DNA from: Neckera pumila
Taxonomy: Eukaryota; Streptophyta; Bryopsida; Hypnales; Neckeraceae
Length of the DNA stretch: 64,000 bases
Assembly: GCA_963969595.1 (NCBI GenBank)
Contig: OZ018408.1
Location: forward strand, 25,349,371 to 25,413,370
Direction: 5' to 3'
Position numbers and translations under genes: made by a program. The notes below the pieces were generated by a model. It ran no database searches and was not told the DNA's origin. It was given only the letters and a program-made list of their open reading frames with translations. Below, one piece after another: positions 13,945-27,271 of the stretch. The number at the start of each line of letters is the position of its first letter. Position 1 is the stretch's first letter.

Positions 13945-14800
13945 AGGTTTGTGCAATCACAAGGCATGTAGAATTGATCATTGAATAGTGCTTTGACTTT
14001 GTAGCCGACACAAGGCATATAGAGTTGATCAATGAATAGTGCTTTGATTTTGTAGCCTAAATGCAGTGCTTGGCAAGCCTTATTTACTATAGGGATGGGT
14101 TCAATAGGTTGAAACATTCTAAAAAAGTTGTAAAGCCACTATTTGTCAAAGATGCATATGAAACCAATTTAGAATGTTGTTTAAAGATCAACTTTGAAAT
14201 CATGCATAGGACCTCATTATTAAATAGGCATTAGGGTTGGAATTTCAAAAAGCCCAATTTTTTGAAAATGAGTTTTCTGAAATTCCAATCCCCCATTAGT
14301 TACATTTTTTGGAATTCCAATCCCCCATTAGTTACCTAAACCTGATATATGCAAGTGGTCAAAACTATAACCAATATAATTGAAATTTATCTTTCAATAA
14401 ATATCTTTCAAAAATCCTTCGATCCACAATTTGCTCTCATTTGCCGTATTTAATTGGTCCATAGAATGTGCCAACTAAGACAACACTAATAAGCAAGTCT
14501 ACATTGGTCCATAGAATGTGCCAACTAAGACAACACTAATAAGCAAGTCTACATTCTACAATAAACATTAATAAAGATTCCAAACTCCAAATGCTCCCTT
14601 GTGATATACAAAATAGTCTATAATTCATTGACAAACAAGCAATGCCACTATAAAATAGTATGTCCCTGCATTGTAGCAGGGATCCCATTTCAAATACTAA
14701 GCTCCTATTGAAACATGTAGCTCTAGTCAATGCAAGGCCTCCCCTAATACTAAGCTCCTATTCAAACATGTAGCTCTAGTCAATGCAAAGCCTCCTCTAC
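13945..14800. repeat. Cluster of local tandem duplications
   Basis: Four short direct duplications lie side by side. A ~50-bp unit (caaggcat.tagaattgatc, near-identical) occurs at about 13959 and 14010. A 24-bp unit (ccaatcccccattagttac core) occurs at 14280 and 14312. A perfect 50-bp unit occurs at 14453-14502 and 14503-14552. A ~54-bp unit (actaagctcctatt.aaaca core) occurs at about 14696 and 14749. No coding content is convincing. Confidence 0.85.
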
Positions 14801-15211
14801 GGTGGTTCAGAGCCAATAAAATAAGCAACTTCAAACCACCAATAAAACAAGCAACTTTGCTACTATCCTCATAGTTACCAATAGCTTGCCCTTTGAGTGA
14901 ATAATGTCCTCTTCAAACTTCTCAAATGTAGCTTTTGTCAATGCAAGGCCTCTTCCAATCTCCTCCTTCAATCCAAAATCAATAATCCCCACATGAAAAT
15001 TGGTAGCTTTTGTCAAACCTCTTTCCAATATCTTCTCTCAGCCGAGAGCCAAGAATTCCCACAACTTGTATATGAGAGTCAGATTCAACAACAAGATGTC
15101 CAAATTGAATTTCCACATCAGATTTTGACATGTCCAAGTCACCTAAAACCAATCACAACATGACACATGACACCGCGTACAATATCACAATGTCAATGCT
15201 TGGACACATCT
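14801..15211. other. 3' flank / probable 3'UTR of the OPT gene
   Basis: It lies directly downstream of the minus-strand OPT stop codon. Short fragments such as gtcaatgcaaggcctc repeat the motif of the duplications to the left. No separate gene was seen. Confidence 0.4.
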
Positions 15212-18200
15212 TCAGAAAACAGGGCAACCTTTGACGACCACCCCAGCAGCAGTGGGGCAATGCGCCACAGCGCAGTGCTCCCCTTGATTTCCCCACCACT
15301 GCAGCACCCCGACGCCTTGATCAAACACCATCCACAACAGAATGCCCATGAACGCCGTTCCCGCATCGAGCGCCGCCGACAGAAGATAGTTATACCGTTT
15401 CCACCACCTCTTCCTCCTCCTGAACACAAACCCATTGAAGAACATCCCCACCGACAGCCACATGATATTGTTCACAGGGGAAGCCGGCGGCATGGTGAGT
15501 CCTCCGATGAGAATGATCGGCATGTTCACCCACCTCAACCACGCGACTTTGGGAAACAGTTTGGTTGCAATGTAAACTGGCACGGGAGCCAGCACCCCAA
15601 CCAAGAAGAACCAATTGAGGTTGTTGTAAACTCCGTGTGGGCCGAACGTCCTGGCTGGTCCTATGAGTCCCCAGATCACCGAAGCTGTGAAGTGGACGCT
15701 GTCTGTGGGGCATGTCCAGGGGCTTCCGGGGGGAAGAAGCGCGGGGTTGCAGATGTTGGGGATGGTTTCTAGAAGAAACCAGGTTGTGAGTAAGCATGTT
15801 AGTGCGGAGAGGGTGGAGCCTCCGACTTGGACGGCGAACATGGTGCGTGGAGGGATCTTCATGTAGTGGCCGAGCTTGAAGTCACTCAGGAATTGGATGG
15901 TGTGCATCAAGTTGCTGCTGCCGTACACGCGGAAGCAGATGTTGGCCACAGGCTTGCCAGGGAGAAGGTAGCCCATGATCATTTCGGAGAGGACACTGAT
16001 GCCGGGGGCCTGTGCAGGAAACATCGAAGAACGGGATTAATTAAATGCATGTTCAAAGTGGTATTGGGAGTGGAAGAAGTGGGAATTGATTGATGGTCTG
16101 CTGGTGTTTTTTGGGATGCAGGAGTGGGTTAATTACCTGGTTTGCAGTGGCCACAAGAACACCGAAAGGGAGGGCAAAAATAATAGCGATGGCGAATCCT
16201 AGGAGAACGCCCCACCAAGGCAGCTGCAACTGGTCTTTGTAAACCTCCGCACCAACTGTGGACAGAACCAAGGCGATTATGAGGAGAATTCCAAACCACC
16301 AATGCGGAACAGGCTTGTAGCGCTGCATGAGTCGGGTGTGAATGTCCTGCGTCCCATCGCTGATGGCTGACCTTGTTTGCTGCCAAATATCCCTGCCAAA
16401 AGCAAATTTTCACTTTGCTTACTGCTAGCTAGAAAAGTCGCCATTTGCAGTACTTCTATCGTCATTTTCGAAATGTACGTAAACAAGCTGATGAGTTCTG
16501 AGATTGGTGAGACTTTGTCGTTGTCACAACGTTGCAGCAAATGTCAAAAGTCATAATTGGAGAAGTGTTTAGAATAGAAGTGAATTAAACATGTCAAAAA
16601 ATCGTTGCAACAGGGAATGTACTAACATTACTATGCACAAAATGAGATACAAAACCATTGCAAAACTAAGGAGTAATGTTTTGTCTCAAAGTTCAACCAA
16701 AACTATTGCAACGTTCGAAACTTCAAATGGGCTCCATATTGTGATCTGACTGGAATTTGAAGAGGAACCGACATACTCACTTGCCATGAAAAAGAACGAC
16801 ATGCGTAAGCGCAGCTCCAATAACAGCAAATCCCATTGCACTTGTCATCGCATAGAGAATGCTCAGATGCAGTTTACTGTACTCGTTATACGCTCCCAAG
16901 TTCAAGGTGAACTCGTTGGTCAGAACTCTGCGAATGTCAAACGGAGCTCCAGTATCCGCAAACGATCTGCTGGAGAAGATTGGAAACTTCCTGGCTTCGT
17001 ATAAATTCACACCCCAGTATGCAATGGGGATAATAACATACAAGTAAAGGATAAATCCCACTGCAGCGTTGGCGAGAGCAAAAAAAGGAACCCCGAGTGG
17101 ACTCCCTCGAAACGCCGAGATCGTGGCCCAGTCCAGAGAGAATGAGCCTACTCCCAGGCCCCTAAGTCCCGACCCTATTTGCTGTGCAGTCACAGACCTA
17201 GGCCACAGGAAGCACGCCACCGAAATGGTGCTCAAAGTGTTGAAAAAATACCCCGGGAGAATGTAGTATGCGAAGCTCACTGCAAGGCAGACGCAGAAGA
17301 ATTGGACTCGAGAGAATGCTCGTTTCGTTTCGACTTCATGGAGTGTTCGGAAGAGGGAGACGTTCACCAAGGTGTGTGGCCACCACATTTGAGCAGGTTC
17401 CACCAACAGCTTCCGGAACAGGCCTGCAGAGCCATACCCCATAATCTGGTATCCATGTCCATTTCAATTCCTAGAACAATTCTGGAACTAATTAATGTTT
17501 TGGACTCTATATTTGGAATTTGAAAGAATTCAACATCCCAAAAAACTTCATAAACAACCATTTCTGATTGCAGTGCCTCTAGGACACATGAGCTTCGAAC
17601 TGCACACTGATATGACTTCAGAGCTTGACAAAACGAAGATTTCCTATCCGGTAGATTAGTACATAAAGTCTCCATTCGCCGCACAGCAAGGGAGAGGTTC
17701 CATTCACCATCCAGGTGAACTCTGAGCCTTTCACCACAACGATCTAGAATCTTGCGCCGTCTAAGATTTTGCACATTTATTATGTCTTAAGCTAAAAAAC
17801 AATTGCAAAAAAGTAATGTCAGTAGAGCAAGCGTTTTCACACTTTAACAGAAAGCAATGTTCACATGTATGATGCTTGGAATGAACTGTATGGTTAATGG
17901 AGACGCCTCTACTTTACTTAATACAATTCACAAGCTCACTCATGCAAGAACATGGATCCCGGGTGAGGTCTAATTTTCTTGCTCACCTGAGTTGTCAGCA
18001 CAAAGAGGAGACTGGGAACAAAGTCCAGCTTTCGCTTGTAAAACGCCTTCACGACGTTGACCAACATGGTGCCCATTGCATTGGATCCCGTGTTGGCGAA
18101 GATGGTGATGAGCACGTGCTCTTTGACGTTGAATGGTCCTGGGTTGAGGGAGAATCGCCACGGAGTGAAGGGAAAGCGGATGGGGTCCTTCGGGAGAACG

Positions 18201-18508
18201 CGGGCCATCAAGCGGCCCAAAGGAAAAGCTGCAATCTGAATGGCAATAGCTGAAACGTGAAGAGGTTCCGTGCGGTAGCCGAAGAATGTGTTGATCATAG
18301 TGATGAGGGTGTTGGCTGCTATGCCGAGTATTAGTGTTCTGAAAGTCATGCATGGAAGGCTTGGGTCGTCTGTTGTGCCCACCGTCATTTGTACCTCTTC
18401 AATCGGGGATGCAAAGTCTTCATCCGATGAGGTTTTCTTCGTCCGAGAGAGGATGTCCTTCGTTGCTTCCACTCGTGCTTTGGGATCGGTATCAACTGTT
18501 TCTGTCAT
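15212..18508 (-). CDS. Oligopeptide transporter, PT clade of the OPT family
   Basis: Multi-pass plasma-membrane proton-coupled carrier; family substrates are small peptides, glutathione or metal complexes, and the substrate cannot be read here. Four exons: 17987-18508, 16781-17445, 16137-16392, 15212-16009, with phases 0, 2 and 0 that join cleanly into a 746-residue protein, normal for the family. Signature motifs of the peptide-transporter clade are both present: NPGPFNVKEH in exon 1 and KIPPRTMFAVQ in exon 4. Also seen are MWWPHTLVNVSLFRTLHE and PHWWFGILLII. The N-terminus is hydrophilic (MTETVDTDPKARVEATKDIL) and hydrophobic segments fill the rest. The start is the only ATG in that frame after the upstream TTG. 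The C-terminus ends in KGCPVF. All motifs appear intact, so it is probably functional. A splice donor at 20371/20372 may belong to an upstream 5'UTR exon. Confidence 0.95.
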
Positions 18509-20950
18509 TGGGATGAGCTTCAAGAGCAGAACTTGGAAAACTAAGCCTCAGATATGAAGAGCGTTGCTGATGAGCTCATGATCCTTCATTTTTGGTAAAC
18601 ATCGCTGCACTTTGAATCCAATTCAAACAGCCCCCAATGTGAGATGAAACACATAACAATGATTCTCAATACAGCATGGATGCTTAGGCAAATGCAACAT
18701 GCTTGTGCTCAAAATACATACATCGGTGGCCTGGATGGGCAATGTAACTTCTCATATCCAAAACAAGGGGCTACCTCTTTCGGGAAAAAGATGGTTGCCA
18801 ATCTCCTACAAGGGAATGGCTTATTGCTACAGCAAAACTCCTGAACTAAGTTCTTGTATACTGACATGTCTAGTTTACAGATATAAATACTGCTCTACTA
18901 TGCATGATATAACCGACATTTTAAGACTCAAATAGTTTACGATCAGTACAATAGTGTAGCAAGACAGGGGTGTTACTTAGTCACTTACGAAGTCTACTAA
19001 TATGGAAATTGATTGTCGTCTCGCAATGGCCACTGTGACGACGTCGACTTGGATAATCCTCATAGAATCCTCAACTGAAACTGAACTGTTACTAAGCCTC
19101 TCCAAGATATCCAAGTCCAATTTGCGAAGGACTTCGTGCATGAGAATGGATAAGGAACCAAGATTTATGAGCCAAGCTCACTCTCCGCCACCTCCATCTA
19201 AAACACCTGTAAGGCGCGCAAGCAGAAACCAAAAGAATGTACTCCGGTATTATTGAGAACTGAAGTTGATCGAGAGAGAGTTCTAGGTGTCTCCACACTT
19301 CACAAGTCTTCCATATTTAAATTCCAAGTGTGGGAAACTCTGGAACTGTCCAGTTACATCCCACATGAACAATACGAAGACCATTCATTGTCTCCGTTCC
19401 CTTACTTCATTGTCGAAGTCCCTTTCAGACTTCTGACTGAGTGCACTTCGCACCTGTGAAGGTACTGTCATCTGCCTCTGTAGTCTATAGCCAAGTCTGT
19501 GACACGGCCTCATTTCTGACAAACTCGTCTCCACTCTAGATTAATGTTGGTTACATCATATAGATGTGTACTGTACACTACATATAGTGAAGTCACTTTC
19601 AATGTCCGGTTCTTGCTTCTCCACATCGGTGAAATTACACTCTCCGGAGTTTACTGGAAACTCAAGCTGGTACAAGATGAAGCTTTTTGAAAGATTTTAT
19701 ACTGTGTGCAAGAGGCATTTGAAAGCATAGATAATGACCTCCATACGTTTTGTACAAGTGCACATTCGACATAGCCCTGATACAAAGGACTTCTATCAGA
19801 TGTTGAAACATTAGTTTACGACGCCAGAAGGAAGCCGCGAGCTCATTGAGAATCACTGAATGTGCTGGATATCATGTGCAACCAACCAGCCCTGACGATG
19901 GCACCCAATCCTTGACATGGCCAAACCATATGTCGCCACAACATTTGGTGGAGGATGTGACTGGTCAAGCACAAGAAATGCCCGTGACCTCGAAAATTGC
20001 TGAAATCATCAAGAGTTCATCATGGACCAAGATTTTAATCACAGATGTACAGACTATTGTTGGTGTGATTGGGGAAGTACTGATTTTGAGCTGATTTTGG
20101 GGATGCTCGTGAAATATTTCTCGTGAGTTGAGTGATCATCATTCAAACCGTATCTGTCCTTGCTGATTGATTGACATTACCAGCCTGCAACTCCTTCCTG
20201 TGCTGATGCCTCGCCCAATGGCAAACTAACTTGCAGCATGGTCAGTGTCTATGTGTGTCCTCGAAATTCAAGTGTGTTACAAACCTACTGTAATCAGTCC
20301 TTTGGTACATAATCAATTTCCGATACGTACTAGACTTGTCCGGAAAGACCAGGAGAAATGCAGTAACTTACCTCAGCTCAATGGCAGAGCTAGTCCACGA
20401 AAGGGATGAAGGTGCTTGAAGTAATCAATAGGTAGGTAATTCGGTGAGGATCGATCATTGATAATTTGAATTCTGCAAATGGACACTCCTGACAACAAAG
20501 TAATCAACACGCAGTCGATCGATCTGCGAGAGAGCTGATCTCATTGGATTTGGCATTGCGAAAGTAAATTGAGTAATATTTCTTCATCGATATCGGCTAT
20601 CTGCCATTTTGTAGCCTGCACCTGCAGAGGGTCTTTGTAAGACGAAACTGAGGTCATTTCCTGTGAAATTTGCAAACCGATTGCGAAGTTGGCATCAATC
20701 CGTAGATAGAACATCCCAAAAGATCCCAGTTTCTACAGTGCACTTATGCAGGCCTCTTGCGCTATCAAAAGGCAGATTGAAGCTCGTCCTGGTAGCCAAG
20801 CGACGAAGATGTTCACATCCCCCACTTTGACTTGCTACAAGACTCCAATATTCGGTAAGTCTTTCACTATTTCTAAAATGGACCTCCTTGGCACTGCTCT
20901 ATACTTATACTCGGTGTGTAGTGAGGAGCCTGTCGTATGAGGTATGCAAA
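18509..20950. promoter_or_regulatory. OPT upstream region, probable leader exon(s) and leader intron
   Basis: This stretch is richer in GC than the spacer beyond 20950 and has no convincing ORF. On the minus strand a strong donor (GAG then GTAAGT) lies at 20372/20371, and candidate acceptors lie just before the OPT start (for example near 18518). This suggests a roughly 1.8-kb intron in the OPT 5'UTR. Inference only. Confidence 0.35.
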
Positions 20951-22490
20951 CGCAAAATGCTCCCCAGTTTGAACCCTACTGTTCAGGTCCAATTGTGCCC
21001 TCTTTGCATTCTAATGTAGTTAAAACTGGAGACAAATTCAAATTGGAGTGGAAAGGAGTGGAATTGGGTTGAATAGTCAACGGTTTATAACTTTGAGGAA
21101 CATCCTATGCACTTTAGACACATGGGCAAAGGTTTTGTCATTATTCCACCATTTTGAAGAGATGCTTTTGGATTACCATTACAACCGTATAGGAAATTCA
21201 AATTAAAGAACCACAATAGAATCTAAAAGGACGAAAAGTGTCCTCCCTAGGGACAACAATGGGAAGCTATATGTTTTTGCTTTGACCACCTATAATATGT
21301 GTGATTCTACTGAAAATTAGTTCACCAAAATACGTGTGAAATTTTTTCAAATTTTTTGTTCTAGTGCAAAAAAAATTGTGTGTGCAATGACCAAAGGGTT
21401 CACAATAGGTAAAAACTCCTTAGTTATTGATAAGAATACTTAGTTTGATGACCCATCTCCTCATTGTTTCAAAATAAGCTTGTTAGGAAGCCTATAGCAT
21501 CTCACTATCACTAAGAGTGATAAAATCACAAAAAGTAGCACTTGAGGTTGCCCAAAAGCACTAAGCTTGGTTACTTAATCCAAAACTCCCTTTTCTTCTT
21601 GTTGGTGAAAAGTCATATAATTCCAAACAATTTAGGTATTGTTGGTTAAAAAGGATGCATTTGTTTAAAAATGTATTGACTACTCAAAGCCTTGTTAGAC
21701 CAGATTCTTCTAGAGTTAGTGGGACCTTGAATCGTTCAAGGAATGGGAATATTCTCCTTTGGTTTGAATAAGGTTTGGATTTTGCTTTGGTTCTAAATGT
21801 AGGGCTACTATTTGCATGACATGAAGGTCCATTTACACATACTTATGAGAAAGTCAAGTGACTTTGTCACTTCTTTTTCATTTAAACATACTTATGAGTC
21901 AAGCTATTTAATTTCTAAAAATTTCCTAAACCCCATTTTGCCTAGCATGACCATGAGGCACAGAAATATTCCATAGAAGGGAAAATTTTCCAGTAAGATA
22001 TTTTTCTAGACCTTTAGAACACATTTCTCAAGGCTTGCTATTGTAGGCTTGTTTGTGACTTATTTAAATTCTTCATTGTGAAGTTGTCCCAATTTATTTA
22101 CATGGTAACTATGAATTTGTTATATTGTCAACTATTAGTTCATTACTTTATATATATAAACGACCTTGAATGCAGCTCCAAGTGAGTGTAATGTAGTGAA
22201 TCTCATGATGATCAAATTGTAAAATGTATCACAATTAACTCATTTATTAATAGTTAGTATGTGTATAGAGCCTTGGACTGTAGGTACCTATAATGTCGTA
22301 GCATCTTATAATAAGTTGTAACAAGTGTCACCATCAACTCATTAATTAGTATGTGAAAATGGCACCTCCTAAGTGCAAATGTAGCTAATTATAATGTAGT
22401 GAAATCCCAGATGAGTTGTAATAGGTGTCTCTATTGATATTGAGCAACATGAAGTTTTTTAACGTATACAATGTATTAAAAAGTGGTTGC
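20951..22490. other. AT-rich spacer
   Basis: No gene, RNA or structured repeat recognised. Confidence 0.4.
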
Positions 22491-22880
22491 ACACCCCTAT
22501 GAGCCCCCCTTCAAAGTGAAAAATCAGCAAACGTCGGATGAGATTAAAAAAACCATTAGATGAGTTTTGGGGGGTCGGGAGGACTGTTTCGGGCCCGTTC
22601 TCGACACTAGTCCCCCCCCCCCCCCCCCCCCCCCGCAGTTTCAGGGAACGCCTGTTCCCGACAAAAAAATTTCAAAAAAAAATAAAATAAAATAATTTCA
22701 TTCTTGAAATGAAAAAAAAAACAGAAAAAAAAAAATTTCATTTTTTTTTTTTGAAAAAAAAATTTATTTTTTTCCGACGTGGCAGTCGCTCGGCCATGTC
22801 AGTGAGCTGCCACGGCCCTGAATTTGGCAGTTCTCACAAGTTTCTCACAGGTTGGGAATACGCAGCCCTCCACAGGGCTG
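22491..22880. repeat. Low-complexity block: poly(C) and A/T homopolymers with small hairpins
   Basis: About 22 consecutive C residues lie at 22613-22634, followed by long A and T runs. Short palindromes flank the block: GGGAACGCCTGTTCCC near 22644 and CGTGGCAG…CTGCCACG near 22780-22815. No gene was seen. Confidence 0.7.
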
Positions 22881-22929
22881 ATTTCTCATCTAATGCTAAT
22901 ACTACCCTCAATTGCCATGGGATGTGCGT

Positions 22930-23205
22930 TAAAAAAATAACAACCATGCAATTTGAAAAGAAAAAAATAACCCCTTCAAAAAATCAATAGCCTTGCGATT
23001 CAAAAAGAAAACAATAACTACAAGATTTGACTTGAGAATGAAAAAATTAAAAGTGAAATATCAGCAGTCATGCAATTTGAAAAGAAAACAATACACTCCT
23101 TCTCAAAAATCAACAACCATACAATTCCAAAAGAAAACAATACCCACCCTTGAAAAATCTATAGCTGTGCAATTCAAAAAGAAAACAAAAGTCATGTGGT
23201 TTAAT
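22930..23205. repeat. Degenerate ~49-bp tandem repeat (five units)
   Basis: Units share a core like ccatgcaatttgaaaagaaa followed by aataccc and tcaaaaatcaa. Cores begin near 22944, 22991, 23067, 23117 and 23165. The open frames across it are repeat artefacts. Confidence 0.75.
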
Positions 23206-25926
23206 TTGACTTCAAGAAGAAGCTGTTAGTATCTGCGTGCCCCTGTCCTATAACTTACTTGGTGGCAATAAAGTTTATCAGCAAAATGATCACATCTCTC
23301 AAAATTCCATTTTAGTTTGATGCAATTTTATTTTCTTAAGAGTATTCATTAATTTTGACTATAATTGTAGATTTCAAAAAGGATTTACATTATACCTAAA
23401 TAACTACATCATCAATTGTGAAGACTTAAAAAACCATTGTTGAATTTGCTTATTAATGCTACATTGAAACCACGGCGGAAAAGTTAATAGCAGAGAAATT
23501 GACAATTCTAACAGGAAAGAAGAAAGTTGAAGAAAAACCTCCTACACCTCCGCATCAAGGTTTAAAAAAATTGAACATCAAATTTAAATATAGGTTATTT
23601 AAAATTTTTATTTCAAGTTAACATTTTGAAATGCATTTTAAAAGTAGAAATATGAATGATAATTGATTTTATATAGTGGTGATGATTAACTTAAATCATA
23701 TTGTTACCATCTTGATATTTGATGTATTCAATGGACAACAATTTATAAGAGTTGTTGAATCAAAGTACTTAATTTTTACTTAATGTATTACAATACCTAA
23801 GGAACATGTTTTTGGGATACCGTCATTATAGATCTCCGACAATACTTGTAAAAAGATTACTTTTGAAAAAAAAATAGACACCAAAAACAACGTACATTTC
23901 AAAGTTGACACTCATGTTATCAAAGAAGATATAAAATAATTGAAAATTACATCTGATTTTTATCTTATGAAAGAATCATTGATGGTAATTTCTAATCATT
24001 TAATTAGTTATATATTTTTCAATTTAAAAAAAATATTATAAACTATGACATGCACTTATTACTGATATATTGTTTTATATTATTCAAAGACATTCAACTA
24101 TTGAACTTAACTAAAATACATTTGATTTAATATTAATTGTTAATCAATATGAAAGAATGACTATCCTATTTTAAGTGGATTTTGAATTTATTTACAGAAT
24201 TCTCATGAAGATTATCGTCTTCTTTGATATATTACTATTGCTTAATATGTGTGCAATTACAACTTTGAACTTGTTGTAATGGAAGTTCAAGAAGCTATTG
24301 AAAAGGTTTAGAAATTCAGTAAAATAAATACTTCCTCTATCTCAAAACAATCTTCTAGTTGGACTATATGTTTGGGATTTTTTTGATGAAAATAACATTA
24401 CTTATTTCAACCCATTATGAGCTATCAATAGAGTTCAATGCACTCTTATTGTCCCAAAACTTTGAGTTTTGTAGTCCTTTTGAAAGTGCAGTATTAAACT
24501 TATTTGCAAATAAATTAAGGAAAACCAGAAGATCATTTTGGGACAAGGAGGGATTACAAGATTTTATTAATATAACGATATTTATTCAATGCTTGAATAT
24601 ATTATTCTACAAAGAAAAGAATTTTGATTATTGCTATGAATTTGAAGATCTTGTAGGAATTGTTTTGGGTGAGGCACGATAGCAAGTGGAGTTAGTAGAC
24701 AATGTCATTGTGCTGGACGATAGTGAAGATGGAATTGCATGTCCTACCTCAAGTCCTACCTGGTTGGTAGAGAGTGATGGTGGGGACATTGCAAAAAATG
24801 CATCTGCTCCTATTTATGTTCAATTTGTTTACGGTGACCGCGATGCACACAATAGTTTTTTAGTGTAATTCTGATCATTGACACACGTCTTGTATTTCAA
24901 GTAAACGTTTCATGCAATATATAGAAATGAAAATCATTTCCAGCCAATTACAGTGTGCCATGTGTGCAAAGTTTATTTTCTAACTACCCTACTATTGCAT
25001 TTGTACACTTTCTTACACAATCACTTCAAAAGTGGCAGTAGCTTCCATTGCACAAGTTTTCAATGTATACAATCATTATGTCTTGAAGTTTCTTCAAAGA
25101 AAAACTAAGAGCCGTTAAAAGACACTAAGAAATTCTAGGGGGTGCTAGGAGGCTTTGAAAAGTTGCAAATCTAATTTAGAAGAACCACTTGAAGGTTTCA
25201 AATAGTGATACAAAATATTATACAAGTCCCTTGACATAGTAGGTGGATACACCTAATATTGAAAGATGGCTTGACTTCTACAAAGTCCAATAAAGATAGG
25301 AGATTTTATTCAAGTTGATGGAGGGTGCATGTCCATGATAATTCACATAAATAAAAGTATTATGAATTTTAAGAAAATATCTATAGTGGTTAGTTTTATA
25401 TGATTCAAAGTTTTTTGAATCTAAACCAAAATTGAATTGAATGGTCAATTTCACATAATTCAACGTATAATGAACTTAAACCAAAATGACTATGGTTCTT
25501 TGTTTAGCTCCAAAGAATTAGAAATCAATATCTTTACAAAAATTGAATTTTGACCTTCAAATGGACAAAGAAGGTTAAATTGATCATTTAAAAGTTTACC
25601 AACTAACTATCTATTTTTGAATGTTTCAATTCTTCTTTAATCTTCTACTAATTATGAAAGTTGAGATGTGAATTGCTCTAAAAGTGTCATATTCTAAAAT
25701 GTTCACCACCAATTATACATAGAAATTTCTAGTACATTTGTATACATGTGTTATAAGACACTTTTAGAGCATATATAAGTTTAGGAATCCTAAATTAGAT
25801 GAGGTAAATGTATATTTTCAATATAAATCTCTAACTTTCAACTTTTATAGGTTTTTTAACAAAATAACTTTAAAGGTTGCTAGGGAGGAGACACCTTTTG
25901 TAATTAACATTTGAAAATACCATCCT
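23206..25926. other. AT-rich spacer with one weak, broken ORF pair
   Basis: At 24359-24682 and 24686-24868 (plus strand) two frames separated by a TAG read like a decayed coding stretch (WDKEGLQDFIN…LVGIVLGEAR, then VELVDNVIVLDDSEDG). I cannot assign a family; it may be a pseudogene of a repeat or chance. The rest shows nothing. Confidence 0.3.
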
Positions 25927-26855
25927 TTAACCCCTAAAGGCCCAAGTGTCTATTCAACGGACAAGTGGGATTTTGGACAGGTACCTACGGGCTAAAATTT
26001 TGTCCTGAGTTTTTGAAACTTTTTTAGAAGATAGAAAAATTGACAAGCTTTGTGGGAGTATAATTTTTTTTTAATCGGTGCCCGGGAAAAAAAGTTATGC
26101 CCAAATAAGCTCAAAACAAGGGAGAGCAGGCAGCAAAAAAAATTTTGCAAAAAATAATTTATTTTTTTTCGAATTTGTTTTCCCATAGATTATATTTTTG
26201 TCTATTTAGAAAGCTTTGATTCATTTCATTTGGATATGTTATGAGAAAGTTATGGACATTCTTGTTTTTCGGACAGTTAGAGAATCTTTTTGAAAAAAAT
26301 AACTTGTAGGACTCATTTTTTAATGAAATTTTTCAAATTTTTCAAATTTCCTTTTCTGGCATAGTTAAATTTACTTGCTAGAACAATCTCACCATTGGAA
26401 TTAGTGCATTTTAATTCCATCTAAAATATATGAATATTTTAGATTTTCCTTCTATCTCGTACCTAATTCTACTTAACAATTTTTTTAATAATGAAAATTA
26501 AGTTTTTTTGAATTTTTTTTTTTTTGAAGATTGTCAACTCAATTCTCTACTATAAACATTTAAAGCTCAAAACTCTGTAGTGCAAAAATTTTAAGCTAAA
26601 AATGTTCAAAGTCAAAATCCAATCCCACAATGTGCTGAAAACCTTGTTTTTTTCACTTTAAACGCAGATATCTTGCAATCTATGCGGTCAAAAATTCTGA
26701 AATTTTTTCCACATATTCTTATACTAGTTAGGTGTAAGATCCTATGGTTAGATGTGCAAAAGAAATATTTTTAATTTTTTCTTCACTCTTTGCTAAAAAA
26801 TGGCAGTTTTGGGTGTTTTTTGGCAGAAAAAAGGCCTTGGGCCTTTAGGGGTTAA
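25927..26855 (+). mobile_element. TTAA-flanked TIR element, copy 1 (piggyBac-like, non-autonomous)
   Basis: The left end ttaacccctaaaggcccaag and right end cttgggcctttaggggttaa are perfect 20-bp inverted repeats including TTAA at both edges. The length is 929 bp and there is no coding capacity. TTAA target duplication with a terminus starting CCC/CCY is the hallmark of piggyBac-type elements. Two related copies lie at 27272-28208 and 57805-58712. Confidence 0.8.
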
Positions 26856-27271
26856 ATGCTTCAATGTCTAAATGTAGCTACCGCCATATCCATAGGAAGT
26901 GAAATGAGCCATTTATGAAGCTTCAACTCGGGGAGGTCACTCTACATATATTTTGTGCACCACATGCGGCAATGGGATATTTTGTAAGGGGCTATTTACC
27001 TCCTAGGTGGAAATAAAAGGGTCCCTATAATTACATAATTTGGAAAAATGGCCTATATTATATTTTGTATCATTATTTATAATTTTATGCCAATGCAAGT
27101 TTTTTAGGGTGTATTATTTATAAGGAAAAATAACAAATTCAAAAGCAAAGTAAAAGCAAAAATTATACGGGTAAAAAGTACACCTAAAAGAAGAATGTGT
27201 TGTGGGTTTAGGAACAATGCATGGTCATGACAAAACCTTTTCCTACTTTCTTCAATCAAAATGCTAAACCA
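26856..27271. other. Left arm of an older inverted-repeat element
   Basis: About 26918-27060 (gaagcttcaactcggggaggtc… then gcggcaatgggatatt) matches the reverse complement of about 28690-28925. The two arms enclose TTAA element copy 2. Confidence 0.45.

Noticed and set aside
15167..15772. 201-codon plus-strand frame over the OPT gene
   Set aside because: Antisense shadow of OPT exon 4, whose minus-strand reading carries the family motifs.
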